This document shows positions 7,968 through 12,443 of a stretch of 12,443 nucleotides of DNA, piece after piece. The stretch is from Phoronis ovalis (lineage: Eukaryota; Phoronida; Phoronidae), in the NCBI GenBank assembly GCA_028565635.1, contig JAOXYB010045104.1, positions 1-12,443 of the forward strand. Direction: 5' to 3'. A program made the position numbers and the translations under genes. The first letter of the stretch is position 1. Every line of letters begins with the position of its first letter. Below the pieces are notes generated by a model. It did no database searches and was not told the DNA's origin. It saw nothing but the letters and a program-made list of their open reading frames with translations.

Positions 7968-8453
7968 TCATATAATTCGGACGCTGCATGTTGTGAAACT
8001 TTCGACAGATTGAATTTCCAATCCGTTATCAGTTTCACAATTGTGTTGAACATTAAGTGAATCACCCGCTCCTTGATCTGCACCGATATGAAATGCCCAG
8101 GGATCGTCTCCTTCTAAGTCTGTGAAACTTGGAAGTTGCTCATCCTTTGATATGCAGACTCTATTAAACTTTTCAAACAATGTTACAAAGGCAGGTCTGA
8201 CCGTCTCTTCAAGCAGTACATGAATGCCCGTAATGCAAGCCATTATTGGCCACAACCCCGGTATAGGGTATTTCAAGCAAGTGATACGTAACCAGGAAAA
8301 AGATCTTCTGAAATAAGATTCAGGAGGCTCTGAATCTATATAAACGAAAACTGTTGAAATGTCTCGAATAGCTGGTGGTCTTTCAAACACAATTTCCTTC
8401 ATTGTATTATGACACTTGTAAGAAGTAGCAACCTTCGCTTGAGAAAGAGTCAT
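7968..8453 (-). CDS. Unidentified 161-residue protein or exon
   Basis: This ATG-to-TGA frame of 161 codons is the longest in the window apart from the USP38 exon. An in-frame TAA lies 7-9 bases before the ATG (8453-8451), and the -3 base is A, so the start is well placed. The product has a basic N-terminal part (ERPPAIRD at 24-31), an aromatic and basic stretch (ESYFRRSFSWLRI at 45-57), a hydrophobic segment (IPGLWPIMACITGIHVLL, about 64-81) that could be a membrane span or buried helix, and an acidic stretch (FTDLEGDDPWAFHIGAD, about 110-126). I do not recognise a family. It lies on the same strand as, and upstream of, the J1-crystallin-like gene, about 930 bases away. It could be an intronless gene, one exon, or chance. 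Confidence 0.5.
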   Translation of the reverse strand: MTLSQAKVATSYKCHNTMKEIVFERPPAIRDISTVFVYIDSEPPESYFRRSFSWLRITCLKYPIPGLWPIMACITGIHVLLEETVRPAFVTLFEKFNRVCISKDEQLPSFTDLEGDDPWAFHIGADQGAGDSLNVQHNCETDNGLEIQSVESFTTCSVRII

Positions 8454-9080
8454 ATTGGATTTTTATAAAACAGTGTAATCTATAGTCTTTTGGCGTCATA
8501 AACGTTTTGACGTTACTGGTATCTACTATGACGTCTTTACGGCCAGATGAAGAAAGGGATAAAGTTTCTGAACTTTGCAATTTTTAAAAAAATAAAGACA
8601 TTGCTTTTTAAAGTTTCATATCATTCTGAACTTTGTTACTTAGTTTTTTTCAGCCGGTAACATATGAGTTTTATTTTCCCCACCAAAGAGCATCATTTCT
8701 GCTATTAAAATACTCAGCGCCTTATCCTGCGATTTGTATGAGCCTATAAAAATTGATTCATAATTACACAGAAACTAAAGAAGCATTCCTTGGAGTATAT
8801 CCAGTATTCATGTTACAGTAAATAAAAGCATCGGCCGAAACGTACGTCCGAACCACTCGGATCTGGGTTTTTGATAGATTTCAAAAATCGTCTTAAAATT
8901 AGTATTATTACTAGTCTAATCCCAAATGTGGACATTGTATAACTAATATTTTTTTGGAATAAAGCGTTTATGAAGTAAATCCCGGATTAGCCGCTATGAT
9001 ACAGCCTTTTTTTCTAATACAACAAGGTGTCTCGATAAAATCCGTGTCCGGGATCCCTCCTGTGTATGTACAATCCTTTA
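8454..9080. other. AT-rich intergenic DNA, nothing recognised
   Basis: There are only short frames. One begins with ATG at 8529 on the plus strand and runs 19 codons (MTSLRPDEERDKVSELCNF) to a stop; it has no convincing donor and is not called as a gene. Confidence 0.5.
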
Positions 9081-9120
9081 GTCCGCTAGTCCGCTGGTCC
9101 GAAGGTTCATTAGTCCGAAT
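9081..9120 (+). repeat. Degenerate 8-bp tandem repeat, GTCCGNNN x5
   Basis: Five 8-base units follow in register: GTCCGCTA, GTCCGCTG, GTCCGAAG, GTTCATTA, GTCCGAAT. The GTCCG/TTCGGAC word also occurs at 7956-7982 and near 8846. Similar TAGTCCG/GGTCCGAA repeats are, as I recall, part of molluscan interspersed repeats; this is a recollection, not a search result. Confidence 0.75.
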
Positions 9121-9725
9121 TAAAGTATGTACATTATTTGTGCACTATCTATACCAGGATATTCAACACTGGATATTATTTCTAGTAAATTTATATTTTT
9201 AACTCCATATACATACTAATACAATCCGGGAATACAATCCTTCTAGCGGAAACTATAAGAAAGTCATAAGGATAAAGTAATCGTATTGTCGCGCGTAAGA
9301 GTGATATTTTTATGAAGTCCGGCATGGGCTGTTAAAACATTTGCGCAAGCATTGACATTTTTAATTGAGAAAAAAAGGATTGTTAGCATATAGCTTCAAA
9401 TATTTCCATGCTAATCCGTACCATGACATTCTCTTTCGGCACTCCTTTAATCCACGATCGCGATGCGAAGCATTGGCTATAAAATGCGAATTAAACGTGG
9501 GGCTCATTATACTTTTGAGTATTTCATAAATGTAATTTTGGAATTGATGTTAATAAAATTAATATATTTTCTTTATTTTTACGTTGAGCCAATGGCTGAA
9601 CTAATTTCGAACAGTCGTAAATGCCAACACATGCGTTTTTGTTTTGTTAAATTCAAGTTCTGTTAAGTTAAATTCCTATTTTGTTAAAGTTTAATTTTAT
9701 TTGCTACAGTACAAGCCCGTCAGAT
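9121..9725. other. AT-rich intergenic DNA, nothing recognised
   Basis: Short frames only (for example 9463-9666). They are rich in AT codons, without domain similarity or splice context. Confidence 0.5.
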
Positions 9726-9759
9726 GGGGAGTGGGGGTTCCGTTGGGTGTGGAATCGGG
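9726..9759 (+). other. G-rich tract, possible weak G-quadruplex
   Basis: Four runs of three or more G (9726-9729, 9733-9737, 9745-9747, 9757-9759) with loops of 3, 7 and 9 bases. The last loop is longer than the usual limit of 7, so folding is uncertain. Confidence 0.35.
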
Positions 9760-9765
9760 CGTATA

Positions 9766-10045
9766 GTTAAGTGGCAGAAGGTTACATAATTACACAAGAG
9801 CCACCATGGGGATGGAAATGTTAGCCTCCCTTGTAAGAACGAAGGAATAAAGAAGATGCTTTTCGCCGACTTTCTGAATATCACTCAAATCACCAAACGT
9901 GTATGATATTTAGGATTGCTGCCTTTTTGGGTTTGTACGTTTTCTTTCTTATGTTCAATTTCTTTCTTGTTTCTTTGTTTCTTTTTTCCAATTTTCAGCG
10001 AGCTGTATCTCGCAGATGGCCAAAGGTAGAGACATGCCACTTAAC
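9766..10045. repeat. Possible MITE-like block bounded by an 11-bp inverted repeat
   Basis: GTTAAGTGGCA at 9766-9776 is exactly the reverse complement of TGCCACTTAAC at 10035-10045. Inside lies a long pyrimidine-rich stretch (about 9940-9990, repeats of TTTCTTTCTT) ending TTTTCAG. There is no coding frame. Its nature as a transposable element is inference. Confidence 0.4.
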
Positions 10046-10073
10046 GTAAGCCATCCCTGGGGCAGGCCATTGT

Positions 10074-10410
10074 TGACCTTGAGGTCAAAAGGTCATTTAG
10101 AGGTCAAAGGTCAAATTTATGCTCAAAGCATCCAAATATGATGTTTTAAAGTTACACAGAGGCAATCTTGATGACCTTTGAGGCTATCTAGGTGCCAAAA
10201 GGCATCTTTGGCATCTTTCAATTAATATATGGAGGAAATATGTCTAAACTAAAGAACGGTTGGTCATACAGGCTTAAAGTTTGACGTATGACATTCCCAG
10301 GGTGAGGATAGTGGAATTTGAGATTATTATGTCATCTGGAGGTCAAGAGGTCAACATCTCCTAATTGTGTGAAAATTCAAAAATAGGACTTTCATGTGAC
10401 TTAGAGGTCA
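10074..10410. repeat. Cluster of AGGTCA half-sites in a diverged tandem repeat
   Basis: AGGTCA occurs at 10082, 10090, 10101, 10108, 10340, 10348 and 10405, and TGACCT at 10074 and 10172. This gives DR1 (10101-10113), DR2 (10082-10095 and 10340-10353) and an everted pair (10074-10087). The blocks starting near 10101 and 10340 look loosely similar over about 90 bases, which suggests diverged copies about 240 bases apart. AGGTCA is the nuclear-receptor half-site, but an interspersed repeat explains the cluster as well. Confidence 0.6.
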
Positions 10411-11534
10411 TTCAAAAGTATTGAGGCATTTTGAGTTTAATAGAAACCAAAAAAAATTAAAGTTATTTTATTAAAATTCCTATTATGATTTTTTGTTATT
10501 TAATTTGTTTACTGGTTTAGTATTGCCATTAACATTTAGAAGGTTAATAAATTTTGCGGACTTGATTACAAATTAGGATATTCACACATATACCACAGTC
10601 TGAATAAATCCATCCATTAATGTTCCATATCTTCTCGAGAAGATACTTACAAACTAACATGTGAATTTCTTCAAACTGTAAAAGGGAAAATTGCAGTAAT
10701 CCTATGCCTTTGCTAAAAGGCTATATAGTTACATCTAAATTCTTAACAATAAACTAAAACAATATTTATTTCACCAAAAAGGATTCAAATCTAAAATAGC
10801 AAAAAATTACAACTTAAAACTAGAACACTATTAAATGTTGTGGTTCCAAAAATTGAAATATCATTATAGCATTTTTGAGGGGTAAATAATAGCACCGTAA
10901 AGTTAAATAATGCCACGCATGAAGCAGAAATGTTTATAAAATTACACAGGTGATATATACCATTACATTTATTTTGATGCCTCATTTTCTATTTATTAAC
11001 CAAAAAATCTTTGATGAACACATTCTAAAACTTGGTGCATTTATTTCCGATCAAAACTGTGGCCCTGTTGTCAGGTTAATATCTTTCAAATTCGCCTCGG
11101 GTTGTTTTTTATGTACACCGTATTCGCATTGATTAGATTTTGCCTTGTTGTTTATAGGAACACTGCATTCGTAATGATTATACATGTATACTTGTATTCA
11201 TAAGTAGGTTTGAAATGTTTTTTACGTGCTGGTACAATTGTGCAATCAAAATAATTGTAATGCTTGTGTTAGGTATGGATGGGCTCGATTTGTTTCTTCG
11301 AACCCCTTTTTATATCTATCCGTCTAATTCACGAGGATCAGACAAGCAAAATGTATTCTAATTTTTAAAAATACTGATGGTCTCTACATTACGTGCAACA
11401 CTGAATGTTTATTTTGCACCATATAATATTTTAAAACATTGTTCTTATTATGATTTTTTAGTCAATTTAGAAAGATGATTTTATGCCCAAAATGGAGGAT
11501 ACATTATATAACATTCATTTAAAAAGTGGCTCTT
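10411..11534. other. AT-rich intergenic DNA, nothing recognised
   Basis: Overlapping short frames on both strands near 10791-11132 show no domain, splice or codon signal. No RNA gene was seen. Confidence 0.5.
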
Positions 11535-11665
11535 AACGGCGATTACGGAAGGGGACACCCTTGCTGGACCCTCCCAGCATGCAGCTTCACGGCCTCCGGC
11601 AGTCCTGGTCCGAAGCACATAATTTACTACAAAGGCACCCCCTTTTGAAAAAGTGTCTGAGGGCC
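11535..11665. other. GC-rich island of unknown origin
   Basis: This stretch is clearly more GC-rich than the flanks and includes a small hairpin (TGCTGG at 11561-11566, CCAGCA at 11574-11579). No frame stays open across it on either strand. It may be part of an interspersed repeat. Confidence 0.4.
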
Positions 11666-12369
11666 CTGATCGAGTACAGTATAATTTGGTTAAATAATCC
11701 GATTTTAATGTGTTGTTTATGATAATATGGGCATGACATGCAGCATTTAATAATTAAATAAAAGTAGAATATTGGGGCTCCCGTCGTTTATCTATGATTT
11801 CTCATCGATAATCTCTAACAGCATTGTCTGAGACTTTTCACGACAAATATTCCGCGGGCAAAAAATTAACTATTTTCGTCTTTGAGATGATCGACGTAGC
11901 CTGGTAATTCACGGTCGTAATTGCTTAAATTCCAGAAAAAAGGCTGCATTCCATATCAAATGTATTGAACAAACTCGTGTTTGTACTAATGATCCAGAAA
12001 AATGCGATCTAGCTTTATTAAAGTTCCGAAGCAATTTTTGAAATTCGACTCAATTTTCAATTTACTATCTCATATTTTCATCTTATAATCTACCCACATG
12101 TGTTGATTAAAACGAACCTTTTGTTTACCCCCTGCATGTATGTTTCGCTCTTGCAAATGAATTCGTTAAAAATGCAAAAAATGATTTTACATTCAACTTT
12201 CGTCAAAATCTTGTAATATCTTTTAATGTTACAACATAGCTTAAAAAATTGAGAAAAAGGTATAAAGTCCGATTAACCCCTAAAGACTGCAAAAATCGAT
12301 TTAAAACAATTTTTAAAATTCGACAATGGCGCTCTTTTGGGGGATGAACGCATAACTTTATTTCTAGTT
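11666..12369. other. AT-rich intergenic DNA with one short direct repeat
   Basis: CAATTTTTGAAATTCGAC at 12032-12049 recurs with one mismatch at 12307-12324, 275 bases on. No gene was seen. Confidence 0.5.
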
Positions 12370-12443
12370 TTTATGCCCATCACTATGTAATAGTGAACGG
12401 GCATATAGTCGTACCGCATGCGGCGTCGGCGTATGTAACCTTT
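12370..12443. repeat. Hairpin-headed interspersed repeat, cut by the window end
   Basis: ATGCCCATCACTAT (12373-12386) is followed closely by ATAGTGAACGGGCAT, forming a near-perfect hairpin, then ATAGTCGTACCGCATGCGGC and GTCGGCG. This resembles repeats I associate with molluscan genomes, which have a GCCC..GGGC hairpin followed by TATAGT and a GTCGG-rich stretch. The 3' part is outside the window. Confidence 0.5.

Noticed and set aside
8529-8588. Short plus-strand ATG frame of 19 codons
   Set aside because: It is too short, has no consensus donor before the stop and no recognisable product; a first exon cannot be supported.
10001-10040. Exon start after the pyrimidine tract ending TTTTCAG at about 10000
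   Set aside because: No open frame or donor follows that can be linked to any gene; the tract is more simply part of a repeat.
11280-11320. tRNA-like TTCGAACCCC near 11298
   Set aside because: No acceptor stem, D arm or anticodon arm can be formed around it on either strand.

Overview
The window looks like animal nuclear DNA. It is AT-rich, its genes are split by GT-AG introns, non-coding stretches are long, and there are decayed transposon and foldback repeats. A degenerate GTCCG repeat and a GCCC...GGGCATATAG hairpin resemble repeats I associate with molluscs, and J1-crystallin-type ADP-ribosylglycohydrolase-like genes are common in marine invertebrates. A mollusc, perhaps a bivalve, is my best guess, but that is inference.

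Positions 1-1797 (+) hold the 3' end of a USP38-type deubiquitinase gene: a large exon open from the window edge (1-1376), a 271-base intron with GTGAGT/TTTTTAG borders, and a terminal exon (1648-1797) encoding the conserved glycine-rich USP38 tail. The catalytic cysteine box lies upstream of the window; the zinc-ribbon cysteines and the His and Asp/Asn boxes are inside it.

Positions 2179-7041 (-) hold a complete six-exon gene that I rebuilt by hand from splice sites and phases. It encodes a 331-residue J1-crystallin / SelJ-like member of the ADP-ribosylglycohydrolase superfamily. All five junctions keep frame (phases 1, 1, 0, 1, 1). The usual metal-binding Asp motifs are altered, most clearly GGCNCS where active hydrolases have GGDTDT. 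This gene and USP38 are convergent, with 381 bases between stop codons. Its 1.9-kb first intron holds a frameshifted non-LTR retrotransposon fragment (5611-5952, +) and three foldback repeats (6145-6298, 6312-6654, 6732-6860).

Positions 7968-8453 (-) hold an intact 161-codon ATG-to-TGA reading frame that I do not recognise. It may be a small gene or one exon of a larger gene.

From 8454 to the end I found no convincing gene. This part is mostly AT-rich spacer with an 8-bp-period GTCCG repeat (9081-9120), a repeat-like block bounded by an 11-bp inverted repeat (9766-10045), a cluster of AGGTCA half-sites (10074-10410), a GC-rich island (11535-11665) and a hairpin repeat at the right edge (12370-12440). 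I see no tRNA, rRNA, CRISPR array or bacterial-type operon. No obviously new system is present; the most interesting items are the altered metal site of the J1-crystallin-like protein and the unidentified 161-residue frame.
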